The position numbers were made by a program, and so were the translations under genes. A stretch of DNA of 64,000 nt from Fermentibacter sp963718745 [NCBI: Candidatus Fermentibacterota bacterium]. GTDB taxonomy: Bacteria > Fermentibacterota > Fermentibacteria > Fermentibacterales. How positions within the stretch are numbered: position 1 is the stretch's first letter; the number at the start of each line of letters is the position of its first letter. Location: NCBI GenBank assembly GCA_963718745.1, contig OY970370.1:1798001-1862000 (forward strand), in the 5' to 3' direction. Shown here in pieces: positions 26,019 through 35,820 of this stretch. The notes under the pieces are model-generated. The model did not search any database, was not told the origin of the DNA, and saw only the letters and a list, made by a program, of their open reading frames with translations.

Positions 26019-27787
26019 GGAAGATCGTGGTAGGAATGGGGACCTGCGGTCTGTCGGCCGGGGCGCAGGCTTCGTACGACGCCCTGGAGTCGCTTGCGAA
26101 AGGCTCGGGCTGCGAGCTCTCGATCACCGGCTGCATAGGCATGTGCTACCGTGAGCCCCTCGTCGAGGTCCGCGACGGCGACGAGAGCTACATATACGGA
26201 GAGGTCACGCCCGAGAGGGCGGCCGAGATATGGAGGCGCCACGTCCAGGGAGGGGAGGTCGTCCATGACTGGGTGATCCACTCCCGGAGGCCCGGCACCG
26301 GGGACGAAGGCACCGAGAAGGACTTCCTGGCGCCGCAGAAGCGGATAGTCCTCCGCAACTGCGGGATAATCGATCCCGAATCCATAGGTGAGTACGAGGC
26401 GGCCGGCGGTTATGCCGCCCTCCGGAAAGCCCTGTTCGAGATGACTCCCGCATCCATCATCCAGGAGATGAAGGACTCCGGTCTGAGGGGCAGAGGAGGG
26501 GCGGGATTCCCTACCGGGCTGAAGTGGTCCTTCGCAGCCGCCAATCCGGGCGACGTGAAGTATCTCGTCTGCAACGCGGACGAGGGCGACCCCGGGGCCT
26601 TCATGGACAGGTCCGTCCTGGAGAGCGACCCCCACTCGGTACTGGAGGGGATGATAATCGCAGCGAGGGCGATCGGAGCCGCCCACGGCTACATCTACTG
26701 CCGCGCGGAGTACCCGCTGGCGATACGGAGGCTGGAGAAGGCGCTGGCGGACGCCCGGGCGAAAGGATACCTCGGAACCGACATCCTGGGTTCCGGACTC
26801 GACTTCGACGTCAGGATCAAGCAGGGCGCGGGCGCCTTCGTATGCGGCGAGGAGACCGCCCTGTTCGCTTCCATCGAGGGCGAGCGGGGAATGCCCAGGA
26901 TAAGACCCCCGTTCCCGGCCGAGAAGGGACTGTGGCAGAAGCCCACGAACAACAACAACGTCGAGACCTATGCCAACGTGCCCTGGATCATCTCCCGGGG
27001 CGCAGCGGCGTTCGCCGCGATAGGCACGGAGAACAGCAGGGGCACGAAGGTCTTCGCCCTTGCGGGCAGGGTAGCCCGCGGCGGGCTGGCCGAGGTCCCG
27101 ATGGGCATGACCATAAACGATCTGGTCTTCAGGATCGGCGGAGGGATAAAGGAGGGCCGGGCATTCAAGGCCGTCCAGATGGGAGGTCCGTCCGGAGGCT
27201 GCATCCCGGCCGCACAGGGCGACACCCCAGTCGACTTCGAGAGCATCCCGAAGACCGGTGCCATCATGGGTTCCGGCGGGATGGTCGTCCTGGACGACAC
27301 CACGTGCATGGTGGAGATCGCCCGCTTCTTCCTCGAGTTCACCCAGAGCGAGTCCTGCGGCAAGTGCACATTCTGCCGCATCGGGACCCTGAGGATGCTC
27401 GAGGTCCTGGAGAGGATCACAAGGGGCGAGGGCATGATCGAGGATCTGGAGAAGCTCGATTCTCTGGCAAAGAGGATCAAGGAGGCGAGCCTCTGCGGCC
27501 TGGGGCAGACCGCACCCAACCCGGTCCTGAGCACCCTCCGCTACTTCAGGAACGAGTACGAGGCCCATATCGAGAGGCAGAAGTGCCCTGCAGGGAGCTG
27601 CCTCGCCCTTGTCGAGTTCTCGATCGACCCGGAGAAGTGCACGGGCTGCACGCTCTGCGCGAAGAACTGCCCGGTCGGGGCGATCTCGGGGGAGAGGAAG
27701 CAGACCCACGTCATAGATACAGAGAAGTGCGTGAAGTGCGGCAGGTGCATCTCCAGCTGCAACTTCGGCGCCGTGAAGAAAGCGTAG
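26015..27787 (+). CDS. stnB: Stn-type transhydrogenase flavoprotein subunit (NuoF/HydB-like)
   Basis: The 590-residue product has three parts. The N-terminal thioredoxin-like [2Fe-2S] domain has GTCGLSAGA and TGCIGMC. The NuoF core has the FMN/NADH signature GLRGRGGAGFPTGLKW, NADEGDPGAF, GAGAFVCGEETAL and the [4Fe-4S] motif ESCGKCTFCRIGT. The C-terminal 2x[4Fe-4S] ferredoxin has CTGCTLCAKNCPVGA and CVKCGRCISSC. This three-part layout marks the bifurcating HydB/StnB subunits rather than respiratory NuoF, which lacks the C-terminal ferredoxin. It oxidises NADH at FMN and splits electrons to ferredoxin and to the next subunit. The start is TTG 26015, inside the stnA stop; a start further up would be stnA shadow. 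Confidence 0.9.
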   Translation: MRKIVVGMGTCGLSAGAQASYDALESLAKGSGCELSITGCIGMCYREPLVEVRDGDESYIYGEVTPERAAEIWRRHVQGGEVVHDWVIHSRRPGTGDEGTEKDFLAPQKRIVLRNCGIIDPESIGEYEAAGGYAALRKALFEMTPASIIQEMKDSGLRGRGGAGFPTGLKWSFAAANPGDVKYLVCNADEGDPGAFMDRSVLESDPHSVLEGMIIAARAIGAAHGYIYCRAEYPLAIRRLEKALADARAKGYLGTDILGSGLDFDVRIKQGAGAFVCGEETALFASIEGERGMPRIRPPFPAEKGLWQKPTNNNNVETYANVPWIISRGAAAFAAIGTENSRGTKVFALAGRVARGGLAEVPMGMTINDLVFRIGGGIKEGRAFKAVQMGGPSGGCIPAAQGDTPVDFESIPKTGAIMGSGGMVVLDDTTCMVEIARFFLEFTQSESCGKCTFCRIGTLRMLEVLERITRGEGMIEDLEKLDSLAKRIKEASLCGLGQTAPNPVLSTLRYFRNEYEAHIERQKCPAGSCLALVEFSIDPEKCTGCTLCAKNCPVGAISGERKQTHVIDTEKCVKCGRCISSCNFGAVKKA

Positions 27788-27794
27788 GGCCGGA

Positions 27795-30700
27795 ATGGAC
27801 ACCGTCAGACTCATGATCAACGGGACGGAGATCGAGGCCCGGCCCGGCCAGACCATCCTGGAAGTCGTCCGCGAGCAGGGGCTGGACGACATCCCCACCC
27901 TGTGCCACTCCCCGGAACTGGAGCCCTACGGCTCCTGCTTCGTATGCGTGGTCGAGGTGAAGGGCAGGCCCGGACTCGTCCCCTCCTGCGCGACGAGGGT
28001 GGCGCCGGGCATGGAGGTCCAGACAAGGAACGAGAGGGTGCTCGCGTCCAGGAAGACCGCTCTGGAGCTGCTGCTCTCCAACCATTACGCCGACTGCGTA
28101 TCTCCCTGCAAACTGGGCTGCCCGGCCGGGGTCGACGCCCAGGGATACATCGCTCTCGCGGCCATGGGCGAGTCACGGAAGGCCGTGGACCTCATCCGCG
28201 AGAGCAACCCGCTGCCTGCCGTGTGCGGCAGGGTCTGCGTCCGCAAGTGCGAGGTCGTCTGCCGCAGGGCCGACGTGGACAGCCCCGTCGGCATAAATGC
28301 CATCAAGCGGTTCGTCACCGACGCTCCGGGTGTCTACGACGGTCCGGTCGAGAGGCTGCCCCTGAACGGGAAGAGCATCGGGATCGTGGGAGGAGGCCCC
28401 GCGGGCCTCTCCGCCGCGTGGTTCCTCGGGAGGCTCGGGTACCGGCCGGTGGTCTACGAGATGATGGACAAGGCCGGCGGCATGGTCCGCTACGGCATAC
28501 CCGAATACCGCCTGCCCGACGAGGTCCTGGACAGGGAGATCGATTTCATAACCCGGGCGGGAGCGGAGATCCGGACGGGCGTGAAGGTCGGCACGGACAT
28601 CTCCTTCGCTGACCTGAGGAGCTCGCATGACGCCGTATTCGTCGCCGCCGGCGCCTGGGCGAGCAATCCGATGAAGGTCGAAGGCGAGTTCGCGACCGAG
28701 GGGGTCGTGGGAGGAATCGACTTCCTCAGGGAGAAGTACGCGGACCATTCGCCGATGACCGGTACGGTGGTCGTCACAGGCGGCGGGAACACCGCCATGG
28801 ATGTGGCCCGGACGGCATGGCGGCTCGGTGCCGACAAGGTGATCCTCCTCTACCGCCGCACCAGGGCCGAGATGCCCGCCGACCCCATGGAGATAGAGGA
28901 CGCCCTGCACGAGGGCGTCGAGATAATGGAACTTGCCGCGCCAGTGGGGATCGTGGCCCGCGAAGGCCGGCTGACCGCGCTGCGGTGCATCCGGATGAAG
29001 CTGGGCGAGCCCGATTCGTCGGGCAGGAGGAGACCGGTGCCCATGGAGGGTTCGGACTTCGACCTGCCGTGCGACATGGCCGTCGCCGCCATCGGGCAGT
29101 CGCCAGTGCTGGACGGACTCGCAGGCTCGCCCGATCTCCCCGGGACCACCCGCTGGGGGACGGTCAGCGTGGACACCGGTACGATGAAGACCGACCTGGA
29201 AGGCGTCTTCGCCGGCGGTGACGCAGCGGATGACGGACCTACGGTTGTGATCGACGCCATCGCCGACGGGCGGACCGCAGCCTCGTCCATCCACGCCTTC
29301 CTCGGAGGCGGTGCGCCGCCTCATCCCTTCATCGTACGCAAGGACATGTGGGCCAAGCCGGGGACGGCGGAGCTGGGGGACATCCCGGAGAGCCCCAGGC
29401 ACGAGGTCCACATGAAGCCGGTGAAGGAGCGCGAGGGCAGCTTCTGCGAGGTGGCCACGGGATTCCACTGGGAGGACGTCGTACACGAGGGGGCGAAGTG
29501 CCTCTCCTGCGGCTGCCTCAGGTACGACGACTGCGAGCTCAGGCTCCGCTCCGAGGAGTACGGCGCAGTGGTCGAGCGGTATGCCGGCCATGTCCGGAAG
29601 CACAAGCCCGACGACAGGCATCCCTACATCCTATACGATCCCAACAAGTGCGTGCTCTGCGGAAGGTGCATCAGGACGTGCGCCAGGGTGCTGCCGGTAG
29701 CCGCCCTGGGGCTGGTCGGGCGGGGTTTCCGCACCGAGATGCGCCCGGCGATGAACGACCCCCTGGTGGAGACCAACTGCGTAAGCTGCGGCAACTGCGT
29801 CGATGCCTGCCCGACGGGTGCGCTCACGATCAGGCTCCCATATCCCGGCAGGGCCTGCCTCGAGACATCCGAGCGGCCGACGAGATGCATGGTCTGCTCG
29901 ATACAGTGTCCCGTCAGGGTGATGGTGCACGGCCCGAGCCGGTACTACATCACCTCGTCGGGCGTGCCCGGCGACTACCTCTGCAGATACGGGCGCTTCG
30001 TCAACGAACTCTACATCTCGCAGAAGCGGGTTTCGGCGCCTCTCCTCAGGAGGGGGGCGGAAGCCTGCAGGGCTTCCGCGCAGGAGGCCGTGCGCGAAGC
30101 AGCGGCCGGGCTGAAGCGGGTTGCCGCATCCTCCGGACCCGGATCGGTAGCAGTCTTCGTCTCGCCCGAATCCTCCCTGGAGGAGATGTATCTCGCCGGC
30201 CGTATCGCGAGGGAGGGGCTGGGCACGGCGAACACAGGCTCGCTCGGCGCCGTCTGCTCCGCCTCCGCACCGGCCGCCCTGGACGGGATGCTCGGTTTCA
30301 CGGCCTCGACAGCCGGGCGCGACGCTCTCGGCCGGGCCGACCTGGTCGTCTGCAACAACACGAGCCTGGAGGGCGATCACCCCGTGCTGTCGGTCGACGT
30401 GCTCGAGGCCGTCAGGAAGCGCGGTGCGGGTCTGCTCGTCGTGAACTCGGTCCTGGACGACGCGGACCGGAACCTGTCCTCCGCGGCCCTGGACCCTGTC
30501 CGCGGGACTGCGTCGATACTCTGGGCCGGAATCACAAGGAGGCTCGTCGAAACCGGAGCGGTGTCCGCGGAGGCCGTGGCCTCCGTGCCCGGCGGGCAGG
30601 CATTCCTGGAGGGCATGGATTTCACGTTCGAGGACGCCTGCCGCGAGGCCGGCGTCGACCCCGGTGCCGCCGGGAAAGCCGTCTCCGTCCTGGGCGACGC

Positions 30701-31469
30701 GTCGAGGATCGTGATCCTCCACACGCCGGACAGAGCCGGGGACAGATCCATGGGCGACATCGAGACCCTCGCCGGTCTTGCGGTCCTCCTCAACGCGTCC
30801 GGAAGGCGGGCGGACATCCTCCTGCCCAGGACCATGCCGAACGGTTCCGCTCTCGAGACGGCCGGCGCTTCGCCGTCCTTCCTGCCGGGCAGGAAGCCCT
30901 CCGGCATCGACGGTGCGGCTCTCGCCCGGGCTCTCGAGGACGGCTCGATAAGGGCGGCCCTCGTCATCGGCGAGGACCCGCTCAGGGACGAGCGGACGGC
31001 CGTCTGGTTCAGGAACGTCGAGTTCCTCGCGGTGATGGACTGGGCAGTGACCGAGACCACGATGGCCGCCGACGTGGTTCTCCCCGGCTCCACCGGGCTG
31101 GAGAGCGACGGGACGAGGCTCGACTTCACCGGAGCCATGAGGGATTTCCGCAGGGCTGTAGAACCGCCTTCGGGGCTGCAGGGCATCGAGATACTTGCGA
31201 TGCTCGCTCAGGAATGCGGGGTCCCCGGCGCGTGCGTCGACGCCGGGACCATGAGGGACGCCGTACATGAGGCGCTGCATTCGAATACCGGAGACAGAGC
31301 CGGCTTCTACTGGAACGATGGGAGCCATCCCCTCTGGGACGGCACCGGGACCCTCGCGGCCGTGCAGGTGCGCGGGCGTCCGGTCCGCCTCTGCCCTCCC
31401 ATGACGGCGATCGGGCTCTACAAGGCACAGATCCGCGAGCTGGGACCGGAGCGCTTCAAGGTCCGCTGA
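27795..31469 (+). CDS. stnC: Stn-type transhydrogenase large subunit: ferredoxin + GltD-like + NuoG-like fusion
   Basis: The 1,224-residue fusion has four parts. A [2Fe-2S] ferredoxin comes first (Cys 37, 48, 51, 65). A GltD/NfnB-like flavoprotein spans about residues 95-510, with FAD site IVGGGPAGLSAAWF and NADP site VTGGGNTAMDVART. A double [4Fe-4S] ferredoxin follows (Cys 619-629 and 662-672). Last is a NuoG/formate-dehydrogenase-like domain with a [4Fe-4S] site at Cys 698, 701, 705 and 730. This NuoG-like plus GltD-like combination is the published hallmark of StnC from the acetogen Sporomusa. The molybdenum-ligand position has Cys 821, but the catalytic His beside it is Ser, and no C-terminal cofactor-binding domain follows, so formate chemistry is unlikely. 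ATG 27795 is seven bases after stnB. Confidence 0.88.
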   Translation: MDTVRLMINGTEIEARPGQTILEVVREQGLDDIPTLCHSPELEPYGSCFVCVVEVKGRPGLVPSCATRVAPGMEVQTRNERVLASRKTALELLLSNHYADCVSPCKLGCPAGVDAQGYIALAAMGESRKAVDLIRESNPLPAVCGRVCVRKCEVVCRRADVDSPVGINAIKRFVTDAPGVYDGPVERLPLNGKSIGIVGGGPAGLSAAWFLGRLGYRPVVYEMMDKAGGMVRYGIPEYRLPDEVLDREIDFITRAGAEIRTGVKVGTDISFADLRSSHDAVFVAAGAWASNPMKVEGEFATEGVVGGIDFLREKYADHSPMTGTVVVTGGGNTAMDVARTAWRLGADKVILLYRRTRAEMPADPMEIEDALHEGVEIMELAAPVGIVAREGRLTALRCIRMKLGEPDSSGRRRPVPMEGSDFDLPCDMAVAAIGQSPVLDGLAGSPDLPGTTRWGTVSVDTGTMKTDLEGVFAGGDAADDGPTVVIDAIADGRTAASSIHAFLGGGAPPHPFIVRKDMWAKPGTAELGDIPESPRHEVHMKPVKEREGSFCEVATGFHWEDVVHEGAKCLSCGCLRYDDCELRLRSEEYGAVVERYAGHVRKHKPDDRHPYILYDPNKCVLCGRCIRTCARVLPVAALGLVGRGFRTEMRPAMNDPLVETNCVSCGNCVDACPTGALTIRLPYPGRACLETSERPTRCMVCSIQCPVRVMVHGPSRYYITSSGVPGDYLCRYGRFVNELYISQKRVSAPLLRRGAEACRASAQEAVREAAAGLKRVAASSGPGSVAVFVSPESSLEEMYLAGRIAREGLGTANTGSLGAVCSASAPAALDGMLGFTASTAGRDALGRADLVVCNNTSLEGDHPVLSVDVLEAVRKRGAGLLVVNSVLDDADRNLSSAALDPVRGTASILWAGITRRLVETGAVSAEAVASVPGGQAFLEGMDFTFEDACREAGVDPGAAGKAVSVLGDASRIVILHTPDRAGDRSMGDIETLAGLAVLLNASGRRADILLPRTMPNGSALETAGASPSFLPGRKPSGIDGAALARALEDGSIRAALVIGEDPLRDERTAVWFRNVEFLAVMDWAVTETTMAADVVLPGSTGLESDGTRLDFTGAMRDFRRAVEPPSGLQGIEILAMLAQECGVPGACVDAGTMRDAVHEALHSNTGDRAGFYWNDGSHPLWDGTGTLAAVQVRGRPVRLCPPMTAIGLYKAQIRELGPERFKVR

Positions 31470-31488
31470 TACGATCATCCTTCGACTC

Positions 31489-31521
31489 GGCGCCCCCGGT
31501 TGTCCCGAAACCGGGGGCGCC
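31489..31521 (+). terminator. Long GC hairpin ending the redox operon
   Basis: A perfect 13-base-pair stem GGCGCCCCCGGTT / AACCGGGGGCGCC with a 7-base loop lies 20 bases after the stnC stop. There is no T run, but the stem is very stable and the position fits the end of the operon. Confidence 0.7.
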
Positions 31522-31679
31522 CACATCCGGACGGTTCGGTTGCTCCAGGGCCGGCCGGAGGGCGCTGCCCCGCTTGCAGGCGATCAGGCGGCAGTGCATA
31601 TCCATGCGGGGTGTCATCGATCCTGTCCCTTTCCCGGGGGGTTGCGGAATGAATCCAGATTCTCCTTCTGGCTGTTGCC

Positions 31680-32797
31680 ATGCTCTTTTCGGTATCCGGC
31701 GAAGCTCAGACCCCGGTTGATCCGGGGAGCGCAGAGGCAGCCGACTCGATCGCTGCGGATCCTGCAGCCTCGATCGAGCCCCTCGCGACCGCCGTTCCCG
31801 GACTGGTGGATGCCCTGGACGGAACGCACTACCAGGGCGGCCAGCAGGGTGAAGTCGCAACGCTGCTGGACGGAGTCCCGATCACATCGCCCGTTTCCCG
31901 CACCCCGCTCCTGCTGGTGCCCGCCGCCGCCCTCGAGGACGCCGGATCGATCGGAGCCACGGATCCGACAGGGCTCTTCTCCGGCCTGTCCGGGAGCACG
32001 GCTCTCGTGACGCGGGAGGCGGACGAGCCGGGTGTCTCCGGGTCGGTCGGATTCGGCATGGGCTCCATGGAGATCGACGGGATGCAGCCCTTGTGGCATC
32101 CCTCCCTCCCCTCGCACGAGACCCGGCCTCTGCTGGAGGACTGCTACACGGCCTCCGCCGTGGTCGAAGGGGCTTCCGGGGGAGTCCTGCCCGGCCTCTC
32201 GACCATTCTCGTCTCGGGCGACTTCATCACGTCCGAACCATCCGTCGAGGACGACGGCTCCTGGCGCAGCAACTGGGACAACAACGCATACGATAGCTGG
32301 AGCGGCCTCGCGAAACTGGGCTGGAAGCCGTCCTCCACGGCCGAGGCGTCGATTTCGTTCGCCCTCCACGAAAGGGAGCGGGGCTGGTCCGACTGGGCAT
32401 GGAAGAGGTTCGAGACTCCCTACATCGACTCGGACACCACTTCGCCCGGCTACGGAGACACCCTCTCCGGCGGGGTGGGTCTCGAATATGCCCTGCCGAC
32501 CCGCTTCGACGACGGTTCCCTGGCCTCACTCAACACCATGCTCCGCCTGGGTGGCGCCGGCAGGCTCGACCTGTTCCTCGCCATGACCGGCTCGCACATC
32601 TACGACAGGATCAGGGACGAAGACGGCGGCTTCGTCGGAGACCTCCTGGAAACCGAGGAGGACTGGGAGGACTTCACCCCTCCGGAGCTGCTGGTCGACG
32701 CGGACGGCTTCTACAGGAGCGGCCTGCACGACCTGCTCTGGTACGACTTCGTGGATGACGCGATCGATGCGGGGCTCTCGTGGAGCCTGGAAGCCGG
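31680..32797 (+). CDS. TonB-dependent-receptor-like protein, N-terminal part (frameshifted)
   Basis: The frame from ATG 31680 encodes a plug-like region (EVATLLDGVPITSP ... LLLVPAAALEDAGSIGATD) and the first strands of a beta barrel, then breaks at the GGG run 32795-32797. A second break sits at the start. An ATG at 31649 with a good GGGGGG ribosome-binding site is out of frame by one base. Dropping one C from the CC at 31655-31656 would give MNQILLLAVAMLFSVSGEAQ, a natural signal peptide. As written, the product would begin inside that signal. With both bases removed the gene encodes an outer-membrane barrel of roughly 790 residues. The ligand is unknown and no TonB or ABC importer gene is adjacent. 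Confidence 0.78.
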
Positions 32798-34026
32798 GAG
32801 GCATTCACGTCTCGGCGGGAACCGGATGGATCCTGCACGACATGGAGGAGACCTCGGTCACGCTTCTCGATTCGCAGACGGTCACGGCGTGGAGGAACTG
32901 GGAGGCCGACCCCGTGGAGGGGGCGCTCTTCGCCCGGGACGGGATCGACCTCTCGAACGGCCTCGGAATCGCTGCAGGCCTCAGGCTGGGATACTTCGAC
33001 CCCCGCTTCGACTTCACGGGAATCCCGGATCCGACTCTTCCGGGCTCGAACACCGGCGGCCCGCTCCCGGGCGGCAGCCTCTGCACGGAGGCTCCCGCGA
33101 GGACGTGGCTGGACCCCTCGATCTCCATCGTCCAGAGCCTGGACGCACACCACAGCATCTCTCTGGAGTACGCGCACGTTTCGCGCATGCCCCGCTTTGC
33201 CTTCCTCTACCCTAACACGGACTCCATCCTGGTTGGAGAGAACCAGTTCGTGGGCAACCCGGATCTCGACCCCGAGCGCTCGGTGGACATCCGCCTCGGC
33301 TTCGACAGGGTCTGCCCGGGCCGCGGCGCGATGGGCGTCTCCCTCTTCCACCGGACGATGGACGACCTGATAACCACCGAAACCAGGCAGGACCCCGGCC
33401 AGGGGTACTACAGGCAGTTCGTGAACGGAGCCTCCGCCACGGTGCAGGGCGTCGAGATTTCCCAGCACGCACGATACTCCGACTGGCTGGCCTGGGCCGT
33501 CAGCTACTCCCTGAGCAGGGCGGAGGGGACGTGGTCGATACTCCAGGAGGACCAGGAGTACGAATGGTCGACTCCGTGGATCTCCGGCGCGGACGAGTTC
33601 CCGCTCGGCTGGGACCGCAGGCACTCCCTGGAGCTCTCGCTGTCGGGTGAATTCCCGGAGAGGGCGGGCATCGCCGGAGGGTTGGGCGCCGGGCTCACGT
33701 GGAACTACGCCAGCGGATTCCCCTTCGATACGTCAGATTACAGCGGGGCTCCCGCTCTCCGCAACTCCCGGCGCTACCCCGATGCGACCAGGCTGGATGC
33801 GTCCGTCTGGAGGAGGCAGAGCGTCGGCGGCGTCGATCTCACGCTTAGGCTGGATGTCGTGAACGTGTCCCAGGAGAGGAACATCGCCTGGATAGTCAAC
33901 CCGGAGTGGTACCTGGCCGAAATGTACGGCGGATCTCATGAGATGGATCCGACCGGCCCGCTGCACAATTCCCACGCCTTCGGCTCGCCCCGTCACTTCT
34001 GCCTGGGGCTGTCGATGGGCTGGTAG
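32798..34026 (+). CDS. TonB-dependent-receptor-like protein, C-terminal barrel part (frameshifted)
   Basis: This frame is open from 32755 and continues the barrel after the GGG run at 32795-32797. Removing one G gives SLEAGGIHVSAGTGWIL without a break. It shows receptor-barrel features: repeated amphipathic strands, NPDLDPERSVDIRLGF, the class motif for a late strand, and a closing strand LGLSMGW with a terminal aromatic residue as recognised by the outer-membrane assembly machinery. Alone it lacks plug and signal and would not be exported. It is convergent with the radical SAM gene at 34093. Confidence 0.78.
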
Positions 34027-34071
34027 CGGCAGGGGCGGGGATCAGGCTCCGCCGCGCAAAATCCTGCCGGG

Positions 34072-34089
34072 GGCGGGGAGCGCCCCGCC
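34072..34089. terminator. Hairpin between convergent genes
   Basis: GGCGGGG / CCCCGCC with a 4-base loop lies in the 66-base gap between two convergent genes and could serve both. There is no T tract. Confidence 0.4.
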
Positions 34090-34092
34090 TCT

Positions 34093-35571
34093 TCAGAGGC
34101 GCGGGCGCGTCTCCCCGAGGAGTGGTCTCGCGTACCTGTCCCAGAAGTCCGCGAAGAACCTGTACACCGTCATGTCCCCCTTCATCCTGAACCGCCGGGT
34201 GAGGACGGAGAACAGGTTCTCCACGAGCTTGCCGGGGTGGAGGAGGAGCTTGACCAGCGAGAACTGGATGTACACCCAGATCCTGGCGGCGGTGATCAGC
34301 CTGTAGTTGTCCCTCCACGTGGGCGAGAAGTTGATGTCCTCGTATTCGATGTCGTCCGGTTTCAGGTCTGCGACCCCGGTCTCCGGGAGGGGCGTCAGCA
34401 TGAACGTCACGACCTCGTCCAGCCCGGCGGCCGCGAGCCTGCGGATGTAGGCGTAGGTCATCCGCCTGTCGGCGAGGCTCTCGCCCGGGAAACCGAGCAC
34501 GAAGTTGCAGTTCACCTTGATCCCCAGCTCGCTGCACCACCTCACGACGTTGTACACGTGCTCCAGGTCGACGCTCTTGTTCATCAGCCCGAGGACCTTC
34601 TGCGAGCCCGACTCAGGCGAGAGGGCGAAGTAGCAGCATCCGGACCTCCTCAGCAGCAGTAGCTCGTCGTAGCCGACGGTCTCGGCCTTTATGCCCGAGG
34701 GGAAGCAGTACGTGTACCGCCTTCCCCGCCGCAGTAGCTCCAGCGCGAAACCTCTCGTCCTCTGCCGGGACAGCGAGAAGTTCTCGTCCTGTATATGGAA
34801 GTCCGAGACCCCGTATCGGTCGTGGTAGCTGTCCATCTCGTCCACGATGCGGCCGGGGCTCTTCGCCATCCACTTCCCGCCCCACATCTTCGGTGTCTGG
34901 CAGAAGGCGCAGGCATGCGGGCAGCCGCGGCTGGTGAACATGTTGACGAATTTTCCCGATACCACCGGTCCGTGGGCGTAGTGGAGCCTCCAGTAGTTCT
35001 CGAGGGGGATGGAATCGTAGTCGCCGAACGGCAGGTCCTCTATCGGGCAGACCCTGGGCGTCCTGGGCTGCGCCTCGCCTCTGCCATAGATGCCGTCCAT
35101 GTCGAATCTGACGCCCTTCTCGATGCTGTCTATGAGGAGCGGCAGACGGTGCTCGCCCTCCCCCTGGAGGACGAAGTCCGCACCCGCCTCCAGGAAGGGC
35201 TCGACGCAGAAGGTGGTGTGATATCCGCCTACGACCACGGTGGCTCGGGGGAAGCGCCTGCGCGATTCCGTGACGAGCGCTATGCTGTTGCCGTGCTCGA
35301 GAGTGCAGTGCACCGAGATCCCGATCATCTCCACATCGGGCGGTACCAGTCCGACGGCTTCCGCGGGGGTGAGGCCCCGGGCCTCGAACTTGTCCTTGTA
35401 GCGCATGAACCTGGCCGGAGCGAGACCGTATGAGTCGACCACGGTCACACCGTGGCCGTGCTTCTTCAGCACCGCTGCCAGGTAGGCGAGGTTCGAGGGC
35501 ATCCCCGGAGTGGAGCCGAACGGGCTGTTCCTCAGGTTGACGACGGGGGGTCTGAGAAGAGCGACTCTCAT
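34093..35571 (-). CDS. B12-binding radical SAM protein
   Basis: The 492-residue enzyme has an N-terminal cobalamin-binding-type Rossmann domain (MRVALLRPPVVN; VPPDVEMIGISVHC; VVVGGYHTT). A radical SAM barrel follows, with cluster motif TSRGCPHACAFCQTPKMWGG and the SPESGSQKVLGLMNK and NFVLGFPGE segments. Such class B-like enzymes methylate or rearrange unactivated carbons of lipids, hopanoids or sugars. The C-terminal 130 residues are helical and partly amphipathic, perhaps for membrane contact. ATG 35571 overlaps the stop of the upstream radical SAM gene (ATGA on the minus strand), so the two are translationally coupled; the open frame upstream of it is not used. The substrate is unknown. Confidence 0.88.
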   Translation of the reverse strand: MRVALLRPPVVNLRNSPFGSTPGMPSNLAYLAAVLKKHGHGVTVVDSYGLAPARFMRYKDKFEARGLTPAEAVGLVPPDVEMIGISVHCTLEHGNSIALVTESRRRFPRATVVVGGYHTTFCVEPFLEAGADFVLQGEGEHRLPLLIDSIEKGVRFDMDGIYGRGEAQPRTPRVCPIEDLPFGDYDSIPLENYWRLHYAHGPVVSGKFVNMFTSRGCPHACAFCQTPKMWGGKWMAKSPGRIVDEMDSYHDRYGVSDFHIQDENFSLSRQRTRGFALELLRRGRRYTYCFPSGIKAETVGYDELLLLRRSGCCYFALSPESGSQKVLGLMNKSVDLEHVYNVVRWCSELGIKVNCNFVLGFPGESLADRRMTYAYIRRLAAAGLDEVVTFMLTPLPETGVADLKPDDIEYEDINFSPTWRDNYRLITAARIWVYIQFSLVKLLLHPGKLVENLFSVLTRRFRMKGDMTVYRFFADFWDRYARPLLGETRPRL

Positions 35572-35820
35572 ATCCGCCTGCTCCTGCCGAGACTCTCGCG
35601 GACCGTGCCCGCCAGGAGGGGGAGCCATCTTCCCGGCGAGAAGACGATCGCGGTCGAGGTGGAGCACTCCCATGTACAGGTGCAGCGGTTCCTGCCGCGG
35701 ATGGCCTTCACCGCCTCGACCGCCCGCCTCGAACGCAGGATCGGTCCGAAGCGGTATCCGGACTCCCTCACGCTGCCCAGGACGGTTCCCCTCGGTTCAC
35801 AGAGCTTGAGTCTCCCGACT
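35568..35820 (-). pseudogene. Displaced C-terminal tail of the radical SAM gene
   Basis: This short frame reads GRLKLCEPRGTVLGSV and later RNRCTCTWECS, a cysteine cluster of the kind that closes radical SAM proteins and binds an auxiliary iron-sulfur cluster. It follows directly on the VVLDES strand of the 35797-36654 gene if one base is dropped near 35815. Its stop overlaps the ATG of the next gene, a normal coupling, which supports this as the true end. The break removes it from the protein as written. Confidence 0.75.

Noticed and set aside
25745-27898. 717-codon minus-strand frame opposite stnA and stnB
   Set aside because: Same reason: the plus strand carries clear NuoE/NuoF motifs; the antisense product is low-complexity.
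27795-31469. Large subunit as an active formate dehydrogenase or [FeFe] hydrogenase
   Set aside because: No H-cluster cysteine motifs, the formate dehydrogenase active-site His is Ser and the C-terminal cofactor domain is missing; the GltD-like fusion fits StnC.
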